A stretch of 56,781 bases of DNA, from NCBI GenBank assembly GCA_017427945.1, contig JAFRRT010000001.1, positions 1 through 56,781 on the forward strand, given 5' to 3'. The notes under the pieces were generated by a model. That model saw nothing but the letters and a program-made list of their open reading frames with translations, was not told the origin of the DNA and did no database searches. The DNA is from Muribaculaceae bacterium (lineage in GTDB: Bacteria > Bacteroidota > Bacteroidia > Bacteroidales > Muribaculaceae). The position numbers were made by a program, and so were the translations under genes. Position 1 is the first letter of the stretch, and the number at the start of each line of letters is the position of its first letter. Of the stretch, positions 32,454 through 41,329 are shown piece by piece.

Positions 32454-34409
32454 ATGAAAAAGTTCTTACTTTTAGCTGCAGCTGCACTTATGGTGTCGAC
32501 TGCTGGCGCACAACTCAAGACTGCCGTGCCTCAGAGCAAGGCTATGAATGCAAAGGCAAAGATTACTGCACTCAAGAATCATGCCCACGCACAGAAGTTG
32601 AACATCTCTGAGATCTCTACGATGAAGGAGATGAAGACTGATGTTGCCGCTGCCAAGAGTGTGGCTCCCCGTGCCCCCAAGAAAGCTGGTTATTTGGAGC
32701 CGTTCTACAAACGTCCTGCCGGTATGTATTTCTCACCGTTCATCGCTGTTGACGGTTCAGGTTTCTATTCCTATGGCACTTATGCCTTCATGATGATGAA
32801 GCCTTTCGCCGATTACACCTTCGCCGGTGTTGCTGAAGGTGAAGACGAGAACACCAACTATGCATGGGACGTTTGGATCAGGGGTGACTACTATGCTGTG
32901 GACGATGTTCAGGGTGTAACATTCAATTCCTATTTTGCTGCTGATGATGTTCCCATCTTCTATGCTATTGACGGTGATCCCAGCGACCCCAATGCAGGAT
33001 GGTTTGAATATCAGATCAAGAACTATGACAATGAGGAAGGTTTGAGTGGTGCTATCACTACCAATAGCGAGACTCCTGCTATCCTTCTCAGCATTCCTTA
33101 CTCTGAGATGTACGAGGAAGGCGTTGAGTTCATGTACTCAAGTAAGACAATGGTTGATGGTGGCCGCAATTGCAATTTTGCCGGTTCTATCTCCAGGTAC
33201 TATGGTGCTGAGCCTTGGGGCAATAACGAGTATGGCTGGTGGTTCGGTAAGAACGCTTCTCACATCGACGGTCTTGCACAGGCCTTCGAGAAGCCTTCAC
33301 ACCCCTATATGCTCAAGAACGTTTACCTCCAGGCCTATGGCGTAGAGTGCAATGCTCCTGTCAAGATGACCTGTAAGGTTTACAAGCTGGATGCAATTCC
33401 CGAGTATATCGACGAGAAGAACGGTGTGAGCCTGCCCATCGAGCCCGGTGAACTCATTGTTACCGGTGAAGGCATGGTAACTCCCACTACCGAGGAGGAC
33501 AAGAACGGTTTGATCACCTTCACCCTGTTCGGTCAGGACGAGGACGACCCCGAGTTGGTTTATGAGTACACTCCCACCATCGATTATCCCATCCTTATCT
33601 GTATCGAGGGTTATAACGATGAGGGTATGGAAGACCTCGTGAACTTCAGCGCATTCGTATCACTTGATGACGCTGTCGATGAGGGTTATGGCGAGTTGGC
33701 ATATCTCAAGACTCCGTATTACGAGGATGTTATCACCGAGGAAGGTGACACCGTTAGCCAGCCCACCGGTGAATATTACTGGCATGGTCTGAACAACTTC
33801 TTCAGCGGCGGTACTCTGGAAATGAAGACAGGTTTGACCATCTTCATCGGTACTGAGAATCCCTTCATCACCTTCAACTATGGTCTTGAGGACGGTGAGT
33901 ACACCTTCCCTGACGAGGGTGGCGAGATGGTGAAGTACTTAGAGTACGAAGACACCACTGTTGTTTGCAACGGTATCGAATTCTTCAGCTACACTCCCAG
34001 CGAGGACGGAGATTGGACCCTCAGTTGGAATGGCAGCGATGAGCTTCCTGAGTGGCTCAACATCGAGCTCGCTGATGGTGAGGAAGACGGTGAATTCTCA
34101 GGCCTTGTATATGCTACTGTAACTGCCGATCCTCTTCCCGCAGGTGTGGATTATCGTGAGGCTGTGATCCGCTTTGAGATTCCCGGTGACTACTTGGATT
34201 ACACGTTTATGCAGGGTGAAAAGCCCGACTTCATTAAGGGTGACGTAAACGGTGACGGTGAGGTTAACATCGCCGACATCAATGCTCTGATTGATGCTAT
34301 CCTGGGTGGCAACGTAAGTGATGAAACCCGTCAGCGTGCCGATGTAAACGGCGACGGTGAGATCAATATTGCCGATATCAACTCAGTAATTGACATCATC
34401 CTCAGCTGA
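32454..34409 (+). CDS. Secreted protein with dockerin-like C-terminal repeats
   Basis: A 651-residue secreted protein with a signal peptide (MKKFLLLAAAALMVSTAGAQ), a Lys/Ala-rich stretch to about residue 75, and a large beta-rich body without recognised catalytic motifs. A BACON-like beta-sandwich near residues 495-580 (FFSYTPSEDGDWTLSW) is followed by two dockerin-like calcium-binding repeats at the C-terminus (GDVNGDGEVNIADINALID and ADVNGDGEINIADINSVID). The repeats resemble type I dockerins, but no cohesin is visible in the window. It follows the SusCD string after a strong hairpin, so it may be expressed at a different level. It could bind the substrate imported by SusCD; this is inference. 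Confidence 0.75.
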   Translation: MKKFLLLAAAALMVSTAGAQLKTAVPQSKAMNAKAKITALKNHAHAQKLNISEISTMKEMKTDVAAAKSVAPRAPKKAGYLEPFYKRPAGMYFSPFIAVDGSGFYSYGTYAFMMMKPFADYTFAGVAEGEDENTNYAWDVWIRGDYYAVDDVQGVTFNSYFAADDVPIFYAIDGDPSDPNAGWFEYQIKNYDNEEGLSGAITTNSETPAILLSIPYSEMYEEGVEFMYSSKTMVDGGRNCNFAGSISRYYGAEPWGNNEYGWWFGKNASHIDGLAQAFEKPSHPYMLKNVYLQAYGVECNAPVKMTCKVYKLDAIPEYIDEKNGVSLPIEPGELIVTGEGMVTPTTEEDKNGLITFTLFGQDEDDPELVYEYTPTIDYPILICIEGYNDEGMEDLVNFSAFVSLDDAVDEGYGELAYLKTPYYEDVITEEGDTVSQPTGEYYWHGLNNFFSGGTLEMKTGLTIFIGTENPFITFNYGLEDGEYTFPDEGGEMVKYLEYEDTTVVCNGIEFFSYTPSEDGDWTLSWNGSDELPEWLNIELADGEEDGEFSGLVYATVTADPLPAGVDYREAVIRFEIPGDYLDYTFMQGEKPDFIKGDVNGDGEVNIADINALIDAILGGNVSDETRQRADVNGDGEINIADINSVIDIILS

Positions 34410-34463
34410 TGAACCTGATAGATTGATAATTACAGTTTCTTAACATATCATCTATTACCTGAA

Positions 34464-34506
34464 GAGACGGGATGCCTGATAGAAGGCCTCCCGTCTCGCT
34501 TTTTTG
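34464..34506 (+). terminator. Rho-independent terminator of the SusCD operon
   Basis: GAGACGGGA (34464-34472) pairs with TCCCGTCTC (34489-34497), with an inner GCC/GGC extension, and is followed by GCTTTTTTG. It lies 55 bp after the last stop codon. Confidence 0.85.
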
Positions 34507-34537
34507 TGATAAATAATTCTTGTTTTGTGTAGAAGTG

Positions 34538-36217
34538 TCAGCCTTTGATTTTGCTGAAGTGCCAGATTACAGCACCGTGGGGCTCAACTTGCACTTCAAA
34601 GGAAGCATCCTTGCCATTAAAAATTGTCTGACCGTTTTCTCCGGTTAATAGTTCTTTGCAGGTATAGTTCCCGTTTGTGAGATGTGCACATTCAAAGGCA
34701 TGGCTTGGCAAGCGAATCGCTGAGCTAATTGTTGTGTCGCCAAAGTTGACGACAATAAGCGTCATTTGCCCGTCATAATGCCTGAGGTATGCGTACTGTC
34801 GCCATGTGTCAAGTGTGTCTTGGTTGACATACATTAGGTCAAAAAATGCCCCGTTGGCAAGTGTGGGTTGTGTGACCGCCAACCGCATGATGCGCCGATA
34901 GGCTGTCCGCAGTTTGCGCTCGCGTGTTGTGGGCTTGCCTTGATGCCAGCGACGCAGCGAGGGAACGCTCCAATAGTCGAAGATTGTTGTTCTGCCATCC
35001 ATGCCACTGAAACCCTCGGCATCTGCAGCCGGCTCTCCTAACTCTTGCCCTGCATAAAGCAGGAATGGGCATGTTGATATCGTGGCACTTACCACCAGTG
35101 CAGGCAAAGCCTTGAACGGGTTGCCAAGGAACTGTTGTGATGCAATGCGCTGCTCGTCGTGGTTCTCAAGGAAGTTCAGCATGTGTTCACCTATGCCCTC
35201 TACCGTTTGCCAGCAGCGTGTGATGTCGCTTGCGGGAGCTTCACCGCGTAGGATGGCGCGTAGGGTATCATAGAGAGTTACCTTGTCATAGAGATAGTCA
35301 AAGCCGCCATCGAAGATGTAGCTACGGTAAAGACCCACGTCATAGATTTCGGCAATGAAGATAATATGTGGATTGGTTTCTTTTATCTTAGCAATCGCCC
35401 AGTGCCAAAAGGCTACGGGAACCATGTGTGCCATATCGCAGCGGAAACCGTCCACGCCCTTTGATGCCCAAAACTCAAGTATTGCCAGCATCTTGTGCCA
35501 TGTAGATGGGATAGGGGAGAAATGGGTGCTACCGTCACGCGGGTCAACACCATAGTTGAGTTTTACCGTCTCATACCAGTCATTACGGCTTGGTGTGGCA
35601 GTGAAGCAATCGTTACCGGTGGCGCGAGCAGGAAACTCATGGTAAGCGTTTTCACCAAGTCCTAAGTTGACGTCATGGGGCCGGAACTCCTGCCCGTTGA
35701 TGTAATAGAAGTTGTTTTGAGGATCAAAGTCCAGCATGGGATTGTCTCCTTGGCCTAAATCCTCTACCCCCGTCGGCTTCACGTCGCTGGCATATTCACG
35801 TGCCACATGATTAGGCACAAAATCAATAATGACCTTGAGCCCAGCATGGTGTGTGCGATTCACAAGTTCCTCAAACTCGGTCATGCGTTTCTTGGGGTGG
35901 GTTGCCATATCGGGGCATACGTCATAGTAGTCGCGAATGGCATAAGGGGAACCGGCTTTTCCCTTTACCACAGCCGGGTGGCATGTTGCGATGCCCTGCC
36001 TTGAATAGTCTGTGGTAGTGGCATGCTCAATGATGCCGGTGTACCACACATGTGTCGCCCCCAGTGACTTAATGGAGCGCAGTCGCGCCTCGTCAATATC
36101 GTTGAATTTTCCGCAGCCGTTCTGCGCAATCGTACCGTTGGGAATACAATGCCCATTGATATTGGTGAACCAGCGGGGCATCAATTGATATATAATCGCC
36201 TTTTTATTCTCTTTCAT
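34538..36217 (-). CDS. GH13 alpha-amylase-family glycosidase, cytoplasmic
   Basis: A 559-residue enzyme (ATG at 36217) of glycoside hydrolase family 13, acting on alpha-glucans or oligosaccharides. Conserved regions are VIIDFVPNHVA (region I), GVDGFRCDMAH with nucleophile Asp261, IIFIAE with acid/base Glu290 and LENHDEQR with Asp354. A C-terminal beta domain ends IWHFSKIKG. It has no signal peptide, so it probably acts on maltodextrins or glycogen inside the cell. A TTG five codons upstream is a less likely start. It is divergent from threonine aldolase, with only 70 bp between the two starts. Exact substrate cannot be given. Confidence 0.88.
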   Translation of the reverse strand: MKENKKAIIYQLMPRWFTNINGHCIPNGTIAQNGCGKFNDIDEARLRSIKSLGATHVWYTGIIEHATTTDYSRQGIATCHPAVVKGKAGSPYAIRDYYDVCPDMATHPKKRMTEFEELVNRTHHAGLKVIIDFVPNHVAREYASDVKPTGVEDLGQGDNPMLDFDPQNNFYYINGQEFRPHDVNLGLGENAYHEFPARATGNDCFTATPSRNDWYETVKLNYGVDPRDGSTHFSPIPSTWHKMLAILEFWASKGVDGFRCDMAHMVPVAFWHWAIAKIKETNPHIIFIAEIYDVGLYRSYIFDGGFDYLYDKVTLYDTLRAILRGEAPASDITRCWQTVEGIGEHMLNFLENHDEQRIASQQFLGNPFKALPALVVSATISTCPFLLYAGQELGEPAADAEGFSGMDGRTTIFDYWSVPSLRRWHQGKPTTRERKLRTAYRRIMRLAVTQPTLANGAFFDLMYVNQDTLDTWRQYAYLRHYDGQMTLIVVNFGDTTISSAIRLPSHAFECAHLTNGNYTCKELLTGENGQTIFNGKDASFEVQVEPHGAVIWHFSKIKG

Positions 36218-36287
36218 GCCACAAATGTACAAAAAATGGGGAAAATTTGTGTAATTTTGTGAGGCAAAATCAATAATTCAGCGAGCT

Positions 36288-37310
36288 ATGATTTCATTTG
36301 AAAGTGATTATGACAACGGTTGTCATGAGCTGATTCTCAAGCGATTGTTGGAGACCAATGATGAACGTGCGACAGGCTATGGTCTGGATGGCTACTGTGA
36401 GGCGGCAAAGGTGAAAATACGTGAGGCCTGCGGCAAGCCTGAGGCCGATGTGTTTTTCTTGGTAGGCGGCACACAGACTAATGCTACCGTCATCGATGCG
36501 ATGCTACAGGGTTATCAGGGTGTGCTGTCAGTCGAGACAGGTCACATCAACGTCCACGAGTCCGGTGCCATTGAGTTCGGAGGGCACAAGGTGCTTAACT
36601 TGCCATCACATGATGGTAAAATGGCACCTAATGACTTGGCTAAATGGTTAAAGGATTTCTATGACGATCCGACCTATGATCACATGGTGTTCCCTGGGAT
36701 GGTATATATTACATTCGCTACCGAGATGGGAACCATTTATTCTCATGCTGAACTGAAGGCTATTAGCGGCATCTGCAAGGACTATAAATTGCCCTTGTTC
36801 ATCGATGGCGCGCGATTGGGCTATGGGTTGATGGCAAAGGGCTGCGATGTGACTTTGCCGCAGTTGGCTGATTTGTGTGACGTGTTCTATATCGGAGGAA
36901 CAAAATGTGGCGCCTATTGTGGTGAGGCTGTGGTATTTCCCAAAGGCAATGCACCGGCACACTTCTTTACCATTGTTAAGCAACACGGCGCACTCATGGC
37001 AAAAGGACGGCTGCTGGGCATCCAGTTCGACACGCTCATGAAGGATGGTCTCTATTTTAAGCTCGCAGGGCATGCCGTTCAGCAAGCGATGCGTCTGCGT
37101 GATGCCTTTGTTGTCAAGGGCTACGAGATGTATTCTGACTCTCCTACCAACCAGCAGTTTGTCTTGCTGGACAAAGCGACAATTGATCGACTGGCAAAAG
37201 ATTTCGTCTTTGAGCAGTGGTTCCCCGTCGGTGATAAGATAAATTGCCGCTTTGTGACGAGTTGGGCTACACGTTCTCAGGATGTCGATGCGCTTATTGC
37301 TGCGTTGTGA
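36288..37310 (+). CDS. Low-specificity threonine aldolase (PLP-dependent)
   Basis: A 340-residue PLP enzyme of the beta-eliminating lyase family that splits threonine or allo-threonine into glycine and acetaldehyde. The PLP lysine is Lys206 (FYIGGTKCGAY), Asp173 in FIDGARL contacts the cofactor ring, and GGTQTNA (60-66) and ETGHINVHESGA (83-94) are typical of the family. Cytoplasmic. A plus-strand -7 element (36252-36259, TAATTTTG) lies 28 bp upstream without a good -33. Related enzymes can act on phenylserine or as amino-acid racemases, so substrate range is open. Confidence 0.88.
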   Translation: MISFESDYDNGCHELILKRLLETNDERATGYGLDGYCEAAKVKIREACGKPEADVFFLVGGTQTNATVIDAMLQGYQGVLSVETGHINVHESGAIEFGGHKVLNLPSHDGKMAPNDLAKWLKDFYDDPTYDHMVFPGMVYITFATEMGTIYSHAELKAISGICKDYKLPLFIDGARLGYGLMAKGCDVTLPQLADLCDVFYIGGTKCGAYCGEAVVFPKGNAPAHFFTIVKQHGALMAKGRLLGIQFDTLMKDGLYFKLAGHAVQQAMRLRDAFVVKGYEMYSDSPTNQQFVLLDKATIDRLAKDFVFEQWFPVGDKINCRFVTSWATRSQDVDALIAAL

Positions 37311-37368
37311 CGACGTTTGGTGAAAAACAATTTCTTTATTTTGTGGGCATGGTATCCCAAGTTTTATG

Positions 37369-37376
37369 TAATTTTG
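37369..37376 (+). promoter_or_regulatory. Probable -7 element of gpmI
   Basis: TAATTTTG lies 46 bp upstream of gpmI. The nearest TTG (37341-37343) is 25 bp away, longer than the usual spacing. Confidence 0.5.
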
Positions 37377-37422
37377 CAGTTCAAATATTCAGGTAAAATA
37401 AATAATAAGGTAAAAAACAATC

Positions 37423-38946
37423 ATGGGAAAGAAAGCATTATTGATGATCCTTGACGGTTGGGGAGAAGGCCCCAAGGGTCACAGCAACGCGATTTACAGT
37501 ACACCGACACCATATCTCGATTTTCTGCGCTCGGCATATCCTCACAGCACGCTTAGGGCTTGTGGCGAGGACGTCGGTCTGCCCGACGGGCAGATGGGCA
37601 ACAGTGAGGTAGGACACCTTAACATTGGTGGTGGACGCGTCGTATATCAGGACTTGGTGAAAATCAACAAGAGCATCAAGAATCGTTCCATTTTGTCTAA
37701 TCCTGAGATTATGAGTGCTTACAGTTTTGCTAAGGAGAACGGCAAGGCACTTCACATCATGGGATTGACCAGCACGGGAGGCGTTCACAGCTCGATGGGC
37801 CACTTGATGGCATTATGTGATATAGCCAAGGAATATGGCTTGGAAAAGGTGTTTGTGCACTGTTTTATGGATGGCCGTGATACCGACCCTGAAAGCGGAA
37901 AAGGCTTTGTGGCACAGGTTGTTGAACACTGTGAGAAGAGTGCCGGCAATGTTGCTACTGTTATCGGCCGCTATTATGCCATGGACCGCAACAACAACTG
38001 GGACCGCATCAAGGTTGCCTATGACATGTTGACGCAAGGCATCGGCAAGAAGAGTGATGACATGGTTCGTGCAATCCAGGAGTCTTATGACGAGGGCGTG
38101 ACCGACGAATTCATTAAACCCATTGTGAATTCAACTGTTGACGGTCGCATTCAGGAGGGTGATGTCGTAATCTTCTTTAACTTCCGCAACGACCGTGCTA
38201 AACAGATTACAATCGCCTTGACTCAAGAGGATAAGCCTGATTTCGGCATGAATGTTGTGAATGGACTGCAATACTACTGCATGACTCCATATGACCCCAC
38301 ATTCAAGGGACTGCATGTGCTGTTCCCCAAGGAGAACATCACCAATACCTTGTCGCAGTACTTGTCGGAACAGGGTAAGAAGCAGCTTCACATTGCCGAG
38401 ACCGAGAAGTATGCCCATGTGACGTTCTTCTTCAGCGGCGGCAGGGAAGAACCCTTCGAGAATGAGGACCGCATATTGGTTCCGTCGCCCGATGTGGCTA
38501 CCTATGACCTGAAACCCGAGATGAGTGCCTATGAAGTGCGTGACAAGCTGGTGGCTGCCATTCGTGAAGGAAAGTATGACTTTATCGTGGTCAATTATGC
38601 CAATGGTGATATGGTGGGACATACTGGTGTGTATGGCGCCATCACACAGGCAGTTAAGGCTGTTGACCGCTGCGTTCATGATACTGTTGAGGCCGCCCGT
38701 TCAATGGACTATGAAGTGATTATCATTGCTGATCATGGCAATGCTGACCATGCCATTAATGTTGATGGGACACCCAATACGGCACATTCGCTTAATCCCG
38801 TGCCAATCATTTATGTGACCGAGAATCCTGAACTGATTATCAATTCGGGTCGCCTTGCCGATGTCGCGCCGAGCCTCCTTCAAATTATGGATTTACCACA
38901 ACCCAAGGAGATGACGGGACAAGGACTTATTGATGTCACCAAATAA
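37423..38946 (+). CDS. gpmI: 2,3-bisphosphoglycerate-independent phosphoglycerate mutase
   Basis: A 507-residue alkaline-phosphatase-superfamily enzyme that interconverts 3- and 2-phosphoglycerate in glycolysis, using two Mn2+ ions. The metal-binding start (LMILDGWG), phosphorylated Ser61 ([17 protein letters not shown]), the substrate loop [11 protein letters not shown] and the metal motif ADHGNADH are all intact. Length is normal for the family. It has a probable promoter upstream and a bidirectional terminator downstream, so it is probably expressed alone. Confidence 0.97.
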   Translation: MGKKALLMILDGWGEGPKGHSNAIYSTPTPYLDFLRSAYPHSTLRACGEDVGLPDGQMGNSEVGHLNIGGGRVVYQDLVKINKSIKNRSILSNPEIMSAYSFAKENGKALHIMGLTSTGGVHSSMGHLMALCDIAKEYGLEKVFVHCFMDGRDTDPESGKGFVAQVVEHCEKSAGNVATVIGRYYAMDRNNNWDRIKVAYDMLTQGIGKKSDDMVRAIQESYDEGVTDEFIKPIVNSTVDGRIQEGDVVIFFNFRNDRAKQITIALTQEDKPDFGMNVVNGLQYYCMTPYDPTFKGLHVLFPKENITNTLSQYLSEQGKKQLHIAETEKYAHVTFFFSGGREEPFENEDRILVPSPDVATYDLKPEMSAYEVRDKLVAAIREGKYDFIVVNYANGDMVGHTGVYGAITQAVKAVDRCVHDTVEAARSMDYEVIIIADHGNADHAINVDGTPNTAHSLNPVPIIYVTENPELIINSGRLADVAPSLLQIMDLPQPKEMTGQGLIDVTK

Positions 38947-38964
38947 TAGGAGGTATAGAAAAAC

Positions 38965-39005
38965 AAAATCGGTTTGAACCACATTGTGGGCCAAACCGAT
39001 TTTTT
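38965..39005. terminator. Bidirectional terminator between gpmI and an S8 protease gene
   Basis: AAAATCGGTTTG (38965-38976) pairs with CAAACCGATTTT (from 38992), with an inner CCAC/GTGG stem. T-runs follow on both strands, fitting two convergent genes. Confidence 0.85.
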
Positions 39006-39024
39006 GTTATAGCATGTTTTATGT

Positions 39025-41277
39025 TCAATTAGATGTCAAGATCAAGTCAATCAGACTAGTGACATCAGCAATTGATATTTCGCCGTCACCGTTCACGTCG
39101 GATGCTTCTAAAACGAATGATTCGCCGCCATTCCCGGATAATAAATAGTCGATGAGAGTAGTCAGGTCGGCAATAGTTATTCTGCCGTCACCATTGACAT
39201 CGCCTGTAATAATTTTGGCATGCTCCAATACGAGTTGCATGCCTGCCATAGCATCAATCTTGCCGTTTGGACCAAAGCGGATGCGATTGCCACCGAGGGT
39301 ATAGTGGTCTTTGATGGCTGTTTGAGCCATAATGCTTTTTGCCTCCGAAACACTTAAATTAGGCTTTGCCTGTAACCACAGAGCTATGATGCCTGCAACG
39401 GTTGGAGCAGCCATTGATGTTCCGCTCATCACACCCCAGTAACTGCCATCGTCAGATTTCATGACTGTATTGATGTGTCTATTGGCAAAATAGGAATAAC
39501 GGCTGCCTGCTGCAACAACATTGAATCCTGGAGCACAAATAGTAGGTAACTCGTAACCAGTAGGTCCGACGCCTGCAGCCTGATAGCTTGAGAATGAACA
39601 AATGTCACCGATGGTCACTGTACGGTCTTCGATGATTGTGTTCCTGTAAAGTGAGAAGTAACTGTTGCGCGCGACAAAGGCTCCTGCCGAAATAATGGAA
39701 TCACCTATGGCATAGCTGCCTATTGAACAAGAGTCGCTGACCGCTGAATAAAAATTATTAACTACATTACCAACGTATGTCTTAATTGGTGATTTGTATG
39801 TTCCAAATCCCGATTTAGTGACATAAGTCCATGCATCAATCTCACATGGTGTGTTGTTTCTCGGGCAAATGCTGATTCCTATTGCGTAGCGGCTTTTCTT
39901 GATGTCGTTTACCGTAGAATAACTCTTGGTGAGGAGGTTATATGCCTCAATCTCTATGCCATACTTTAGCCCATCAGAAGACGTTTTTAATAATGCCTTA
40001 ATATACCCTGTAGTGTCAACAGATGGATCAAAGGTATAATAATTACCGAATTCTGATACATCGATTTGTTTACTTCCAGCTAATTGTGCGGATTGCCATA
40101 CGATAGTGTTGCTTTTTTTATCCAGTACGTGGATTCGATAGTATAAGCCAGTATTGTTCTTCCTCATCCACGTTTCGGAATAATGACCACCATAGTAATA
40201 GGTTGAATCTTCATTCTTGGAATTGTAGGAATACAGTAGTAGATTCAGTGGATCGGAGTTTTTTGCCAATTTGTGGGAATAAAATGGTTTGTTGCCGTTG
40301 TTTCCCGCCGAAATCACGAAAATGCGTCCCGCTCCGACGATTTGTGAAATGGCCTTTGTAAGGTAATCTTTTCCATCATGTTGTCCATTGCCGGTACTCA
40401 CGCTGACGCTAATTACACAAGGCTTTCCTACACTGTCGGCATAACTGTCAATATATCTGACGCAATTGGCCACCTCGATAAGAGACATTCCGCCATCAAG
40501 AACTCTGACTGCGCACAAAACAATATCTGCTTTTGGGGCCATGCCTCCATATCCATTAACATGTGTGCCGGCAGCAATACTGGTCGTATGTGTGCCATGG
40601 GTGCCTCCATTCACATCAGTAGTCAAGGAGTAAATCTCATTTCCCATGAAGACGGATCCAGGCATTCTAACAGTTTTATTGTAGCGAGCAGGATGCCCTG
40701 AATTATCGTGGGTGTTGTATACCCTGACAATGCGGTTCTTTGTCGCATCGTTTTCCTGCATGAAGGCTCTGTGCTGGAAGTCAAAACCGGTATCGATGAC
40801 ACCAACAATAACACCGCTGCCGTCATAGTCCTGTGGCAAGCCGTAGTCAAATCCATTCAATACTTGCCCGACATGGGTGACTCTCATTGTTGTGTCGGTG
40901 CACACGTCAACCTTGCGACTGATTTCGACATCGGTAACACCTCTCATCAATGAAATGTCACATAATTTGTCCACTGGAATCTGGGCTGTGACAAAGCCAT
41001 CAAAAATGCTATTGACGATGACGCCTTCATTCTGTAGTACTGGTACCATACTTTCATTGCTGATAGCGATGAAGGCATCAACCATTTCTTGACCATCAAT
41101 TATTCTTGCGGGGATATATCGAGTAGGAATCTGTGACACAGACTGTTTGGACCTAAGACGCTCGGCTCGAGCATGCTCATCCATGAATTGCACTACCGAA
41201 AACGGCAATAAACTTTGTCCCCAAGAGACACTGAATGACAACAGCAACAGCAATGTCCAGATAGTCTTTTTTCCCAT
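39025..41277 (-). CDS. Secreted subtilisin-like (S8) protease with dockerin-like tail (copy 1)
   Basis: A 750-residue secreted protease with a signal peptide (ending SWGQS), a propeptide-like domain (about 55-125) and the S8 triad Asp162 (GVIDTGFDF), His227 (HGTHTTSIAAG) and Ser621 (MSGTSMAAPTVAG). The last 65 residues are two dockerin-like repeats (GDVNGDGRITIADLTTLID and SDVNGDGEISIADVTSLID). It is a close paralog of the next gene, 52 bp upstream, and more distantly related to the protease at 6877. No promoter is visible in the 52-bp gap, so the pair is probably an operon. Substrate is unknown; a role in degrading dietary or mucosal protein is inference. Confidence 0.88.
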   Translation of the reverse strand: MGKKTIWTLLLLLSFSVSWGQSLLPFSVVQFMDEHARAERLRSKQSVSQIPTRYIPARIIDGQEMVDAFIAISNESMVPVLQNEGVIVNSIFDGFVTAQIPVDKLCDISLMRGVTDVEISRKVDVCTDTTMRVTHVGQVLNGFDYGLPQDYDGSGVIVGVIDTGFDFQHRAFMQENDATKNRIVRVYNTHDNSGHPARYNKTVRMPGSVFMGNEIYSLTTDVNGGTHGTHTTSIAAGTHVNGYGGMAPKADIVLCAVRVLDGGMSLIEVANCVRYIDSYADSVGKPCVISVSVSTGNGQHDGKDYLTKAISQIVGAGRIFVISAGNNGNKPFYSHKLAKNSDPLNLLLYSYNSKNEDSTYYYGGHYSETWMRKNNTGLYYRIHVLDKKSNTIVWQSAQLAGSKQIDVSEFGNYYTFDPSVDTTGYIKALLKTSSDGLKYGIEIEAYNLLTKSYSTVNDIKKSRYAIGISICPRNNTPCEIDAWTYVTKSGFGTYKSPIKTYVGNVVNNFYSAVSDSCSIGSYAIGDSIISAGAFVARNSYFSLYRNTIIEDRTVTIGDICSFSSYQAAGVGPTGYELPTICAPGFNVVAAGSRYSYFANRHINTVMKSDDGSYWGVMSGTSMAAPTVAGIIALWLQAKPNLSVSEAKSIMAQTAIKDHYTLGGNRIRFGPNGKIDAMAGMQLVLEHAKIITGDVNGDGRITIADLTTLIDYLLSGNGGESFVLEASDVNGDGEISIADVTSLIDLILTSN

Positions 41278-41329
41278 TAGCCTTGATTTGTGGGTTTAAA
41301 TAATAAAATGTTTTGTTATATGTCTCGGA

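Noticed and set aside
36218-36232. TTG start for the GH13 enzyme five codons upstream
   Set aside because: ATG at 36217 is adjacent, is a better start codon and still includes the whole conserved domain.
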